From JAODBJ01 sp963782465 (GTDB taxonomy: Bacteria > Actinomycetota > Acidimicrobiia > IMCC26256 > PALSA-610), in contig CAWAJR010000003.1 in NCBI GenBank assembly GCA_963782465.1, positions 558,001 to 622,000 on the forward strand: a stretch of 64,000 nucleotides of DNA, in the 5' to 3' direction. This document shows, piece after piece, positions 24,429 through 32,605 of the stretch. How positions within the stretch are numbered: the first letter of the stretch is position 1; each line of letters begins with the position of its first letter. Position numbers and translations under genes: made by a program. Below the pieces are notes generated by a model. The model was not told the origin of the DNA. It made no database searches and was given only the letters and a program-made list of their open reading frames with translations.

Positions 24429-26105
24429 TCACTGCACCAGGCGAACCGGGTTGCCGTTCAGCGATGCGGTCCACGTGGTCGTGTCGCTCACCGTGCCCGA
24501 CGGGTAGCTGAACTGCAGCTTGATCCAGCAGCCCGAAGCCGAGGTTGCGTCGCAGTTGTAGCTGGCTGGGATCGGAACTTGCCAGCTCACCCACTGGCCG
24601 TTCCAGCCCGCGGCGGCGTTGATGCCCGATTGGCTGCAGTCGCTTCCGCTCGTGGCCTGGAAGGTGCCCCACGGTGGGCCGGTGGAGTTGCCCGGCGGCG
24701 GCGTGTACTTGCAGCCCGAGAACGACGAAAGCGTCGACTCCGCGGGCGGGATGACCTTGATCGTCCCGGCCTGCGAGGCGTCACCGGTGTCGTAGAAGGT
24801 GATCGTGAGCGTGCGGCCGGCCGCGCCGGGGAACACCCGGGCGAGGTAGAACTGGGTGTTGGCGCCGATGCGGTTGGCGTAGATCGACATCCTCGACCGG
24901 GCGAAGATCGACAGCGCCGGCGTGTTCAGGCTGTTGTTCAGCGAGGCCCGGATCGCACCACGGTTGTGGCCGGTTCCCGACGACGTCGTGATGTTGAGCA
25001 CGTAGTCGCCGCCCTGCGCCGGGCTGACCTGGCAGATGTTGACCCACTTGCGGAAGTCGGACCGGAAGTTCCCGGTGGTGAGCGACGGGTTGCTGTTGTA
25101 CCCGGCGAGCAGGTCGTCCTTGTAGCCACTGAACGTCTTCGTGCACTGCACGACGTCGTCGGCGGTCGTCCACGGCGTGCCCGGGTCGTACGAGAGCGTA
25201 TAGGTGGTGGTCGGCGGGATGTCGCCATAACCGCTGGCGTAGCCGAAGTACTGGTCGCCGCTGCAGTGCGGGTCGTTGGCGCCCGGCGTGTAACGGGCGG
25301 CGTCGGGGTCGTGCGCGGCGACGCGCGCGTTATAGAGGGAAGTGAGGCTCGCGTTGTCGCACTGGTCGTTCACACCGATGAACGCGGGGTCGAACACGTC
25401 GACCTTGAGCAACCCACCCGGGTTCGTGTTGCGGATGTCGTACGAGTAGCCGTTGCCGTCGTAGTCGGTGTTGCCGGCGACGTTGCCCGGGCAGTTGTCG
25501 GCCGCGCTGTTGCCGTCGATGTTGCACAGCCGCGCCGCGAACGCGTCGCCCTGGACCTTCTCAGAATTCGGGCCGGCGACGTTGAACCACAGCTGCGGGT
25601 TGTCGGCACCCGTCGTGTTCGTACACGGCGAGGAACAGTCGGGCTGGTTGCCGAAGGTGTTCGCGGGGCTGCCCATCGCGACCGGCTGGTCGTAGTCGGC
25701 GGTGGCCGACTTGTGCACGGTTAGGGTGTTCACGCCGAGGATGCGGGCGAAGAACGTCGGGAACGTCGTCTTCACCTCGACCTTCAAACGCGACGGCACG
25801 GTGTCTTGCGCGGCGGTCACCACCGTTGTCGAGTTGTTCGTGAACCCGTTGTCGCCGGCGATCTTCAGCGCAGTCGACGTCGCGGTCGTCGGGTCGCCGG
25901 GCAGGTACACGACCCCGCCGAGCGCGGCGGCGTCGGCGGCGTTCTGCGCCTTCTGCTGTTCCAGCGTCGCGTGCACGAGGTCGACGGCGATCGCCGCGAC
26001 CCCGAGGAGCAAGAAGAGCGTGAGCGCGAGCCAGAGCGCGGCGATGCCGCGCTCGTCGTTCGGCCGGGCGCGCCGGGCGCGTTGCGGTGCGGGTGAGGTC
26101 GCCAT
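24429..26105 (-). CDS. TadG-like pseudopilin with long exported domain
   Basis: A 558-aa protein: basic cytosolic N-terminus with the NDERG leader-like end, then one hydrophobic helix (IAALWLALTLFLLLGVAAIAVD) followed by the QQKAQNAADAAALGGV motif typical of TadG/TadE-like Flp pilus minor proteins. The remaining ~490 residues are extracytoplasmic, rich in Asn, Gly, Thr and Ser, with about a dozen Cys likely paired in disulfides. It overlaps the TadE stop by 1 nt (TGATG). No tadA, tadB, tadC or flp gene is in the window, so its assembly machinery must be elsewhere. Confidence 0.82.
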   Translation of the reverse strand: MATSPAPQRARRARPNDERGIAALWLALTLFLLLGVAAIAVDLVHATLEQQKAQNAADAAALGGVVYLPGDPTTATSTALKIAGDNGFTNNSTTVVTAAQDTVPSRLKVEVKTTFPTFFARILGVNTLTVHKSATADYDQPVAMGSPANTFGNQPDCSSPCTNTTGADNPQLWFNVAGPNSEKVQGDAFAARLCNIDGNSAADNCPGNVAGNTDYDGNGYSYDIRNTNPGGLLKVDVFDPAFIGVNDQCDNASLTSLYNARVAAHDPDAARYTPGANDPHCSGDQYFGYASGYGDIPPTTTYTLSYDPGTPWTTADDVVQCTKTFSGYKDDLLAGYNSNPSLTTGNFRSDFRKWVNICQVSPAQGGDYVLNITTSSGTGHNRGAIRASLNNSLNTPALSIFARSRMSIYANRIGANTQFYLARVFPGAAGRTLTITFYDTGDASQAGTIKVIPPAESTLSSFSGCKYTPPPGNSTGPPWGTFQATSGSDCSQSGINAAAGWNGQWVSWQVPIPASYNCDATSASGCWIKLQFSYPSGTVSDTTTWTASLNGNPVRLVQ

Positions 26106-26734
26106 CAGCCGCACAGGTCGGAGCCGGCCGGCTCGAGTTGCATGACGGTCTTGTGGCTGTAGTCGGCCCCGCTGCCGAAGAGGCCGGTGATGAAGTTCTG
26201 GTGGGCCTTGACGTAGACCCCGATCGCGTCGGTCCGGCCGGCGCAGATGTCGGCGGTCTGCGCGGCGGTGGTCCAGTAGGAGCCCGCTCCGTTCGAGGTC
26301 GTGGCCGGGAACGCCTTGCTCGACGTGTTCCACGTGTAGACGAAGCAGTTCCCGCAGGCGCTGAGCGTGCCCGATACGGGGTTCCCGGTGTTCGGGTCGG
26401 CCTGGTAGATGACGAGCGTCACCGGGGTGCTGTGGGTCAAATCGCCGAGGGCGGAGTTCACCGCGGTCCGGGTGCTGTCGGCGAAGCCCGGGATGCTGCT
26501 GCCGGCCGGCGTTGCGGCGCCGGGCATCGCCGAGGCGGTGCGGGCGCCACTCCGGGTCGCGGCGGCCACCGACGCCGAGTCGCGGAAGGCGAGCCCGTAC
26601 TCGATCGCGCCGAAGGTCAAGATGATCAAAAGGGGCAGGATGATCACTGCTTCGAGGATCACGCTGCCTTGTTGTCCTGGCTGTTCTTGTCGCTGCGCTC
26701 GTATGCCGCGCAGTACCCGCCCGAGCCTGCTCAC
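26105..26734 (-). CDS. TadE-like pseudopilin
   Basis: A 209-aa protein. A short basic start (VSRLGRVLRGIRAQRQEQPGQ) leads to QGSVILEAVIILPLLIILTFGAIEYG, the class III prepilin-type segment with the conserved Glu five residues after the Gly. The rest is exported. GTG 26734 is chosen because AGGGGG is 4 nt upstream; a longer in-frame reading exists but lacks a ribosome site and protein-like sequence. It is coupled to the TadG-like gene downstream. Confidence 0.82.
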   Translation of the reverse strand: MSRLGRVLRGIRAQRQEQPGQQGSVILEAVIILPLLIILTFGAIEYGLAFRDSASVAAATRSGARTASAMPGAATPAGSSIPGFADSTRTAVNSALGDLTHSTPVTLVIYQADPNTGNPVSGTLSACGNCFVYTWNTSSKAFPATTSNGAGSYWTTAAQTADICAGRTDAIGVYVKAHQNFITGLFGSGADYSHKTVMQLEPAGSDLCG

Positions 26735-26827
26735 GGAACCCCCTGCCGGTCCGTCGTACGTGCACCCTCGCCCTGCCTCTGGAGGGGCACGTGTGAGCGA
26801 TCTTGACAGATTCAGGCCCGAAATACC

Positions 26828-26847
26828 ACTGTGCCAGTTTGCACAGT
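26828..26847. terminator. Hairpin after der
   Basis: ACTGTGC and GCACAGT form a perfect 7-bp stem with a 6-nt loop, touching the der stop codon. It could end the der transcript before the TadE gene on the same strand. Confidence 0.5.
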
Positions 26848-28193
26848 CACTCTCCGCGTTTGCGAACCCGGAGCTTGATCGGCGTCGGACCCAAATCGAA
26901 AGCCTCACGCAGCTTCCGCTCTAGATATCGGAGGTATTGCGGGGAAAGTGAGCGCGTTGCGAAGAGCGTGAAGGTCGGAGGGTCGATTGCCCCCTGGGTG
27001 CCGTAGAGGACCCGGGGGCGGTGGCGCTTGTCGATCGGCGGTGGATGGGCCGCCTGGGCCTCGCGCAGCACCCGGTTGAGGGCGGCGGTGGGCACCCGCT
27101 GGTGGTAGGCCGATTCGGCCTCCCGCAGCGCCGGGAGCAGGGCGTTCGCGCGCTTCCCGGTGAGCGCGCTCACCGGCAGCACCGGTGCGTACGACAGGAA
27201 ATGGAGCCGCTCCCCCACCTGGGCGCGGATCTCGGCCCGGGCCTCGGCGTCGAGGAGGTCCCACTTGTTGAGCACCACCACCACGGCGGTGCCGGCCGCG
27301 TCGACCCGCTCGGCCAGGTGCTGGTCCTGGTGGGTGACGCCCTCCGACGCGTCGATCACGAACAGCGCCGCATCGGCCCGGTCGATGGCCTGCAGCGCCC
27401 GGATCAGGCTGTAGTACTCCGTCGGCTCGTCGACGTGGCTCTTGCGCCGCATCCCGGCGGTGTCGACGAACCGCAGCGGGCCGTCGTCGGTCTCGACGAC
27501 GGTGTCGATCGCGTCGCGGGTGGTGCCGGGCAGGTCGTGCACGACCGAGCGTTCGTCGCCGACCAGCCGGTTGAAAAGGGTCGACTTGCCGACGTTGGGC
27601 CGCCCCACGATCGCCACCGAGAAGATGCCGTCGGGTTCCTCGGGCGCGGCCGGCGCGTTCTCGTCTTCCGGCGGCAGCGCGGCGACGATCGCGTCGAGGA
27701 GATCGCCGCTGTCGCGGCCGTGCAGCGCCGACACCGGCCACGGGTCGCCGAGGCCCAGGCCGCTGAACTCCCAGATCTCCGTCTCCCGGCGATCGTCGTC
27801 GACCTTGTTGACCGCCACGACCACCGGGGTGGCCCCTCGCTGGAGCACCCGGGCGACCCGGGCGTCTTCCTCGGTGATGCCCACGGTCACGTCGACGACG
27901 AGCACGATGAGGTCGGCCCGGCGCATCGCCTGCTCGGCCTGCGCGCTCACCTTCGCCGCGAGCGCCGGGTCTTCCGCGGTGAGGCCCGCGTCGCCGGGCG
28001 CGAGCCAGCCACCGGTGTCGACCAGGGTGAAGGCGCGCCCCGCCCATTCGGCCGGGAACTCGCGCCGGTCGCGGGTGACGCCCGGCATCTCCTCGACGAT
28101 CGCGTCGCGCCGGCCCACGATCCGGTTCACGAGCGTCGACTTGCCGACGTTGGGCCGCCCGACGATGGCGACGACGGGGACTGCGGCGCCCAT
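26847..28193 (-). CDS. der: Ribosome-assembly GTPase Der (EngA)
   Basis: A 448-aa double GTPase essential for 50S subunit maturation. Two G domains in tandem each carry GRPNVGKS (about residues 12-19 and 190-197). DTGGWL/DTAGMRRK are the G3 motifs and NKVD/NKWD the G4 motifs. The KH-like C-terminal domain contains PPIDKRHRPRVLYGTQ. Start ATG 28193 overlaps the stop of the upstream radical-SAM gene by 1 nt, so the two are translationally coupled. Confidence 0.97.
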   Translation of the reverse strand: MGAAVPVVAIVGRPNVGKSTLVNRIVGRRDAIVEEMPGVTRDRREFPAEWAGRAFTLVDTGGWLAPGDAGLTAEDPALAAKVSAQAEQAMRRADLIVLVVDVTVGITEEDARVARVLQRGATPVVVAVNKVDDDRRETEIWEFSGLGLGDPWPVSALHGRDSGDLLDAIVAALPPEDENAPAAPEEPDGIFSVAIVGRPNVGKSTLFNRLVGDERSVVHDLPGTTRDAIDTVVETDDGPLRFVDTAGMRRKSHVDEPTEYYSLIRALQAIDRADAALFVIDASEGVTHQDQHLAERVDAAGTAVVVVLNKWDLLDAEARAEIRAQVGERLHFLSYAPVLPVSALTGKRANALLPALREAESAYHQRVPTAALNRVLREAQAAHPPPIDKRHRPRVLYGTQGAIDPPTFTLFATRSLSPQYLRYLERKLREAFDLGPTPIKLRVRKRGE

Positions 28194-29572
28194 CAGCCGA
28201 GCGCGCGCACGAGCGACGCGCCGTCGGTCGGCACCACCTCGACCGGGCGGGGAAGGTCGGCGACCGAACCGCCGTCGAGGAACCGGCCGCGTGACAGCGC
28301 GACGTCGGGCAGGAGGTAACGCACGCCGGTGGGGGCGGCGCGGAGCACGCCGGCCACATCGGCGGCCGTAAGCAGGCCGGTGACGCCGATGTTGCCGCCG
28401 AAGAACGCGTTCGGTACCGCGAGGACCTCGACGGGTACCGGCGCGTGCGACCGCAGGCACGGCAGCAGCGGCCGCAACACCTGCTCGCCCAACTCGCCGG
28501 TGATGATCGTCACCGGCTGTTGGGCCCGCATGGTGAGCGTCACTTCCGAACGCGGCGCGCGGTAGCCGTCGGCGGGCGCGCCGTCGACCCACGCGAAGAA
28601 CCCGCGGCGCGGACCGGTCGCGGTCTCGGCCCGGTCGCGATCGACGCCCGCGAGCTCGGCGTGGACCTCGGCTTCGAACGTACGGGCCATACCGATGCCG
28701 TTCTCGTGTTGCGCGAAGCCCTCGTAGTGCTCGGCGGCAGGGAACGCGCGCCCTGCGAGCAGGTAGTACTCGTCGGACGCGTGCACGAGCCGGCGACCGA
28801 GGGCGGCGAGGTAGCGCGCCTGCCACCGTTCGACGATGTCGACGACCATCTCGGCTTCGGCGCGCGTGTGGGGTCGCATGTCGGGTTCGTTGCTGTGCGC
28901 GCTCACACCGAGCGGGACGACACCAACCGTCGCGAGGTCGGGGAACCGGTCGAGGATGCCGAGCAGTGTGTCGTCGAGCGCGTCGCCGTCGTTCACGCCG
29001 GGGCACACCACCACCTGGCCGTGCACCTCGATCCCGGCGTCGAGCAGCAGGCGCAACCAACGCAAGCTCGTCGCGCCGCGGCGGTTGCGCAGCAGGCGGG
29101 TGCGCAATTCGGGGTCGGTCGCGTGGATCGACACGAACAGCGGGCTCAAACGCTCGGTGACGACCCGTTCGTAGTCGGCCTCGGTGAAGCGGGTGAGCGT
29201 CGTGAAGTTGCCGTAGAGGAACGAGAGCCGGAAATCGTCGTCTTTCAGGTAGAGGCTGCGGCGCATCCCCTTCGGCAACTGGTAGATGAAGCAGAACGGG
29301 CAGTGGTTGTCGCACGTTTGCACCCGGTCGAACACCGCGTGTTGCAGCTCGACGCCGAGGGGCGCGCCCGCGGGCTTGTCGATCACGACCTGCGCCGGTT
29401 GCTCACGGCGGCGCAGTTCGAGCTCGACGTGCGCGTCGTCGACCTGCAGTTGGTAACGGATGACGTCGCGCAGGTCTTCGCCGTTCACCGTGACCAGCTC
29501 GTCGCCGGCGACGATGCCGGCCCGCTGCGCCGGTGACCCGGGCGCGACGCTCAACACGCGTGCGGCCGGCAT
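28193..29572 (-). CDS. DUF512 radical-SAM protein with N-terminal PDZ domain
   Basis: A 459-aa protein: PDZ-like segment (VLSVAPGSPAQRAGIVAGDEL, 6-26), then the radical-SAM [4Fe-4S] motif Cys87-x3-Cys91-x2-Cys94 (CDNHCPFCFIYQLP), followed by the DUF512 region. The family is conserved next to der in many bacteria; its substrate is unknown. Start ATG 29572 is preferred over upstream readings because a TACACT hexamer ends 7 nt before it, giving a leaderless mRNA. It is coupled to der and faces ispH across a 115-nt divergent promoter. Confidence 0.9.
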   Translation of the reverse strand: MPAARVLSVAPGSPAQRAGIVAGDELVTVNGEDLRDVIRYQLQVDDAHVELELRRREQPAQVVIDKPAGAPLGVELQHAVFDRVQTCDNHCPFCFIYQLPKGMRRSLYLKDDDFRLSFLYGNFTTLTRFTEADYERVVTERLSPLFVSIHATDPELRTRLLRNRRGATSLRWLRLLLDAGIEVHGQVVVCPGVNDGDALDDTLLGILDRFPDLATVGVVPLGVSAHSNEPDMRPHTRAEAEMVVDIVERWQARYLAALGRRLVHASDEYYLLAGRAFPAAEHYEGFAQHENGIGMARTFEAEVHAELAGVDRDRAETATGPRRGFFAWVDGAPADGYRAPRSEVTLTMRAQQPVTIITGELGEQVLRPLLPCLRSHAPVPVEVLAVPNAFFGGNIGVTGLLTAADVAGVLRAAPTGVRYLLPDVALSRGRFLDGGSVADLPRPVEVVPTDGASLVRALG

Positions 29573-29687
29573 CCCGTCAGTGTACGGGAACGCTTCGCAT
29601 GCCTTTGGTTCGACTCCACGCTCCACTCCCCTATGGAGGCTTCGCCGTCGTACGGTCGCTTCGCTGTCGTCTCACTACGCTGAGGGT
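29573..29687. promoter_or_regulatory. Divergent leaderless promoters for the radical-SAM gene and ispH
   Basis: On the minus strand TACACT (29585-29580) is followed by 7 nt and the ATG. On the plus strand TACGCT (29676-29681) is followed by GAGGGT and the ispH GTG. Both lack room for a conventional 5' leader, matching the leaderless style seen at sites A and E and at 58270. Confidence 0.55.
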
Positions 29688-30761
29688 GTGGTCGACACCG
29701 TGCTGCTGGCGGAGCCGCGAGGCTTTTGCGCCGGCGTCGAAATGGCGATCAAAGCACTCGCCTGGATGGTTCGCGCCTTCGAACCACCCGTCTACTGCTA
29801 CCACGAGATCGTGCACAACCGGCTCGTGGTCGACCGGTTCCGTGCCCAGGGCGTGATCTTCGTCGACGACATCGCCGACGTCCCCGCCGGTGCCCCCGTG
29901 ATGCTCTCCGCGCACGGTTCCGCCCCCGAAGTGGTCGAAGCGGCCCGGGGCGACGGCCGCTACGTGGTCAACGCGGTATGCCCGCTCGTCACCAAAGTGC
30001 ACCACGAAGCGCGGGTGCGGGCGCGCAAGGGCTACACGATCCTTTACGCCGGCCACGCAGGGCACGACGAAGCGGTCGGCACGATCGCCGTCGCGCCCGA
30101 CGCGATCCGGCTGGTCGAAGACGACCGCGGGCTCGACGCCGTGTTCGAAGGTGTCGCCGACCCGACGAAGGTCGCGATGCTCGCCCAGACGACACTGGCG
30201 CACCACGAGTGGGAGTCGTTGCTCGAGCGCACCCGCGGCCAGTTCCCCGGCATGTGGACCGCGTCGCGCAACGACCTCTGCTTCGCCACGACGAACCGCC
30301 AGGCCGCACTCACCCAGATCGCGCACCGGGCCGACGCGGTCGTCGTGATCGGCAGTGCCAACTCGTCGAACACGATCGCGCTTGCGAAGGTCGCGCGCGA
30401 CGCCGGTTGCGCCGACGTGTTCCGAGTCGACGGCCCCGACGAACTCGACCTCGACGTTCTGGGCGGCGCGCGAGTCGTCGGCGTGACCGCCGGGGCCAGC
30501 GCGCCCGAAGACGTCGTCGAAGCCGTGATCGCCAAGCTCGCCCCGGTGCACGGCGTCGAGCGCGTCCGGGTCACCGACGAAGACGAATACTTCCCGCCGC
30601 CGCGCGAGTTGCGCGAGCTGATGCCTTCGCTCGACGCGGCCGTCGCGTTGCTCTTCGGGGGCGACCCGGACGCGGCGCGCGAGCGCGGCGGGCCGTTCAC
30701 CGACGACCGCCGCATCGACGCGTCGAGCGTGCTGGCCGCGCTCACCAACGGCACCCACTGA
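29688..30761 (+). CDS. ispH: 4-hydroxy-3-methylbut-2-enyl diphosphate reductase
   Basis: A 357-aa [4Fe-4S] reductase, the last step of the MEP pathway to IPP and DMAPP. The three cluster cysteines are Cys14 (RGFCAGV), Cys98 (NAVCPLV) and Cys198 (NDLCFATTNRQ), and the substrate-binding SANSSNT follows. The extended, Asp/Glu-rich C-terminus is normal for actinobacteria. Start GTG 29688 is set by the TACGCT hexamer 6 nt upstream. A small membrane protein gene follows after 14 nt. Confidence 0.97.
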   Translation: MVDTVLLAEPRGFCAGVEMAIKALAWMVRAFEPPVYCYHEIVHNRLVVDRFRAQGVIFVDDIADVPAGAPVMLSAHGSAPEVVEAARGDGRYVVNAVCPLVTKVHHEARVRARKGYTILYAGHAGHDEAVGTIAVAPDAIRLVEDDRGLDAVFEGVADPTKVAMLAQTTLAHHEWESLLERTRGQFPGMWTASRNDLCFATTNRQAALTQIAHRADAVVVIGSANSSNTIALAKVARDAGCADVFRVDGPDELDLDVLGGARVVGVTAGASAPEDVVEAVIAKLAPVHGVERVRVTDEDEYFPPPRELRELMPSLDAAVALLFGGDPDAARERGGPFTDDRRIDASSVLAALTNGTH

Positions 30762-30775
30762 GGCACGAGCCCGTC

Positions 30776-31228
30776 GTGTTACCGGTCACGTCCGACAATG
30801 TGCGGCTGTTCCTGCACGTGCTCGCGGCCACCATCTGGGTCGGCGGGCAGATCGTGCTCGCGGGCGTGGTGCCGGTGTTGCGCAAGGCGGCCGGGGTCGA
30901 AACGGTCCGGCTCGCGGCGCGACGATTCCAGCAGGTCGCGTGGCCGGCGTACGCGGTGCTGATCATCACGGGCGTGTGGAACCTCGCCGCGGTCCACGCC
31001 GGCGACCAGCCCACCAGCTATCTGGTGACCCTGTTCGTGAAGCTGGTGTTCGTCGCGCTCTCCGGGTTGTGCGCGGCGGGCCACGCGCTGCTCACCGGCC
31101 CGTCGGTCGCGGCTGCCCCCGACGAGGCAACCGCGCGCCGCCGGCGCGCCCGCTCCGGCGCCCTGGCCGCCGGCGCGCTGCTGTTCGCGCTCGCGGCCAC
31201 CTTCTTCGGCATCCAACTCGCCGGCTGA
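30776..31228 (+). CDS. Four-helix membrane protein, CopD-like
   Basis: A 150-aa integral membrane protein with four hydrophobic helices. The first holds LFLHVLAATIWVGGQIVLAGVV, with a His and Trp-Val-Gly-Gly pattern like the CopD/DUF2269 heme- or copper-linked families. It is the second gene of the ispH unit and ends before a strong inverted repeat. The exact role is unknown. Confidence 0.75.
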   Translation: MLPVTSDNVRLFLHVLAATIWVGGQIVLAGVVPVLRKAAGVETVRLAARRFQQVAWPAYAVLIITGVWNLAAVHAGDQPTSYLVTLFVKLVFVALSGLCAAGHALLTGPSVAAAPDEATARRRRARSGALAAGALLFALAATFFGIQLAG

Positions 31229-31238
31229 CCGCCCGCCC

Positions 31239-31300
31239 CCGCTCGTTTTGATGTAGCGAGCGCGCCCGACAGGGCCGTTTCGGTACATCAAAACGAGCGG
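31239..31300. terminator. 17-bp perfect inverted repeat between convergent genes
   Basis: CCGCTCGTTTTGATGTA is exactly inverted as TACATCAAAACGAGCGG, with a 28-nt loop. It sits 10 nt after the CopD-like stop and 8 nt before the repaired plsC stop, so it would end transcription in both directions. It is unusually long for this GC-rich genome and has AT-rich arms. Confidence 0.65.
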
Positions 31301-31308
31301 CGGAGGCG

Positions 31309-31937
31309 TCAGCGGATGGCGTTGGCTTCGTCGAAGACCTGCTGCAACTCCTTCGCAACGCGATCGGTGAACGCATTGACGGTGTCGCGTTTCACCGGGC
31401 CGCGGCGCGCGGCTCCGGATGGATCGGTTCACCGATCACGATCCGCACCCGACCGAAATGGGGGAACTTCGATGCGTGGCCGCGAAGGATCTCTTCGCTG
31501 CCCGCGATCCCGACCGGCACGACCGGCACGCCGCCCCGGATCGCGAGGTACGCGGCGCCGGGCTGCAACGGTTGGATCAGCGGGCCGTTCTGGCGGGTGC
31601 CTTCGGGGAACACCACCAACGGCTCACCGTTTTGCAAGATCTCGATCGAATCGCGTACCGCCTTGCGGTCGGTGCCGTCGCGCTGCACCGGGAACCCGCC
31701 GAGCGCGCCGAACAGCCAGCCGATCACGGGGATCTTGAACACCGAAACCTTGCCCATGAAGCGGACCCGGCGGGACGTGACCGCGGCCGCGAACGGGATG
31801 TCCATCATCGACCGGTGGGAAGGAGCGAGGATGTAGCTGCCCGTCTCGGGCAACCGTTCGCGCCCGATGATGCGCACCCGGTACACCAGCACCGAGCCGC
31901 GGGCAACGATGAGGTGGACCACTCGGTAGAAGAGCAT
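31309..31937 (-). CDS. 1-acyl-sn-glycerol-3-phosphate acyltransferase family, frameshifted near its end
   Basis: A ~209-aa membrane acyltransferase of the PlsC family, acylating lysophosphatidic acid in phospholipid synthesis. It shows an N-terminal hydrophobic helix, the catalytic HX4D (SHRSMMD) and the substrate-binding FPEGTR. In one frame the gene stops at 31392 after EPIHPEPRAAAR. Reading one base over continues GPVKRDTVNAFTDRVAKELQ and QQVFDEANAIR to a stop at 31309, the expected family C-terminus, so one base is probably missing around 31395-31416. It overlaps cmk by 1 nt (TGATG). Confidence 0.88.
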
Positions 31938-32605
31938 CACGCCTCCCCGGTCGCGGCGCGGTACCGCGAGACGATTGCTTCGACCACTTCGGCGACGGAA
32001 CGTTTCGTCGTATCGATCCGGATCGCGTCGTCGGCAGCCCGCAACGGCGAGACCGCCCGGCTCGAATCGAGATGGTCGCGGCGAGCGAGCGCGGCGCGCA
32101 CCGCGTCGACGTCGATGTCGCGCTCGGCGGCCGACTCGTCGAGCTGGCGCCGCCGCGCGCGCTCGTCGTCGGACGCGGTGAGGAACACCTTGACCGGCGC
32201 GTCCGGGAACACCACGGTGCCGATGTCGCGCCCTTCGACCACCCCGCCGCCGTGGCGGGCCACCCAGTCGCGCTGGCGTTCGACGAGATGGCGCCGCACC
32301 GCGGGGTGCGCCGAGACGAACGAGACCGCCGCGGTGACCTCCGGCCCCCGGATCGCGGCGGTGACGTCACGCCCGTCGAGCCGGGTCGATGCGGGCGTCA
32401 CGTCGATCGACGCGTGCTCCGCGACCTTCGCGCACGCGTCCTCGTCGCCGAGCGGCACTCCCGCGTCGAGCACCGCGAGGGTGACGGCCCGGTACATCGC
32501 GCCGGTGTCGAGCGTCTGGAGGCCGAGACGCTCCGCCGTCGCGCGCGCAACGGTCGACTTCCCCGACCCTGACGGCCCGTCGACGGCGACCACCCGGAGC
32601 GTCAC
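31937..32605 (-). CDS. cmk: Cytidylate kinase
   Basis: A 222-aa kinase phosphorylating CMP/dCMP with ATP. It has the P-loop GPSGSGKST (about 10-18), LDTGAMYRA, EGRDIGTVVFPDA and the DxxRAVSPL lid region. GTG 32605 overlaps the aroA stop by 4 nt (GTGA). It lies in the run tyrA-aroA-cmk-plsC, an order widespread in actinobacteria. Confidence 0.95.
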   Translation of the reverse strand: MTLRVVAVDGPSGSGKSTVARATAERLGLQTLDTGAMYRAVTLAVLDAGVPLGDEDACAKVAEHASIDVTPASTRLDGRDVTAAIRGPEVTAAVSFVSAHPAVRRHLVERQRDWVARHGGGVVEGRDIGTVVFPDAPVKVFLTASDDERARRRQLDESAAERDIDVDAVRAALARRDHLDSSRAVSPLRAADDAIRIDTTKRSVAEVVEAIVSRYRAATGEA

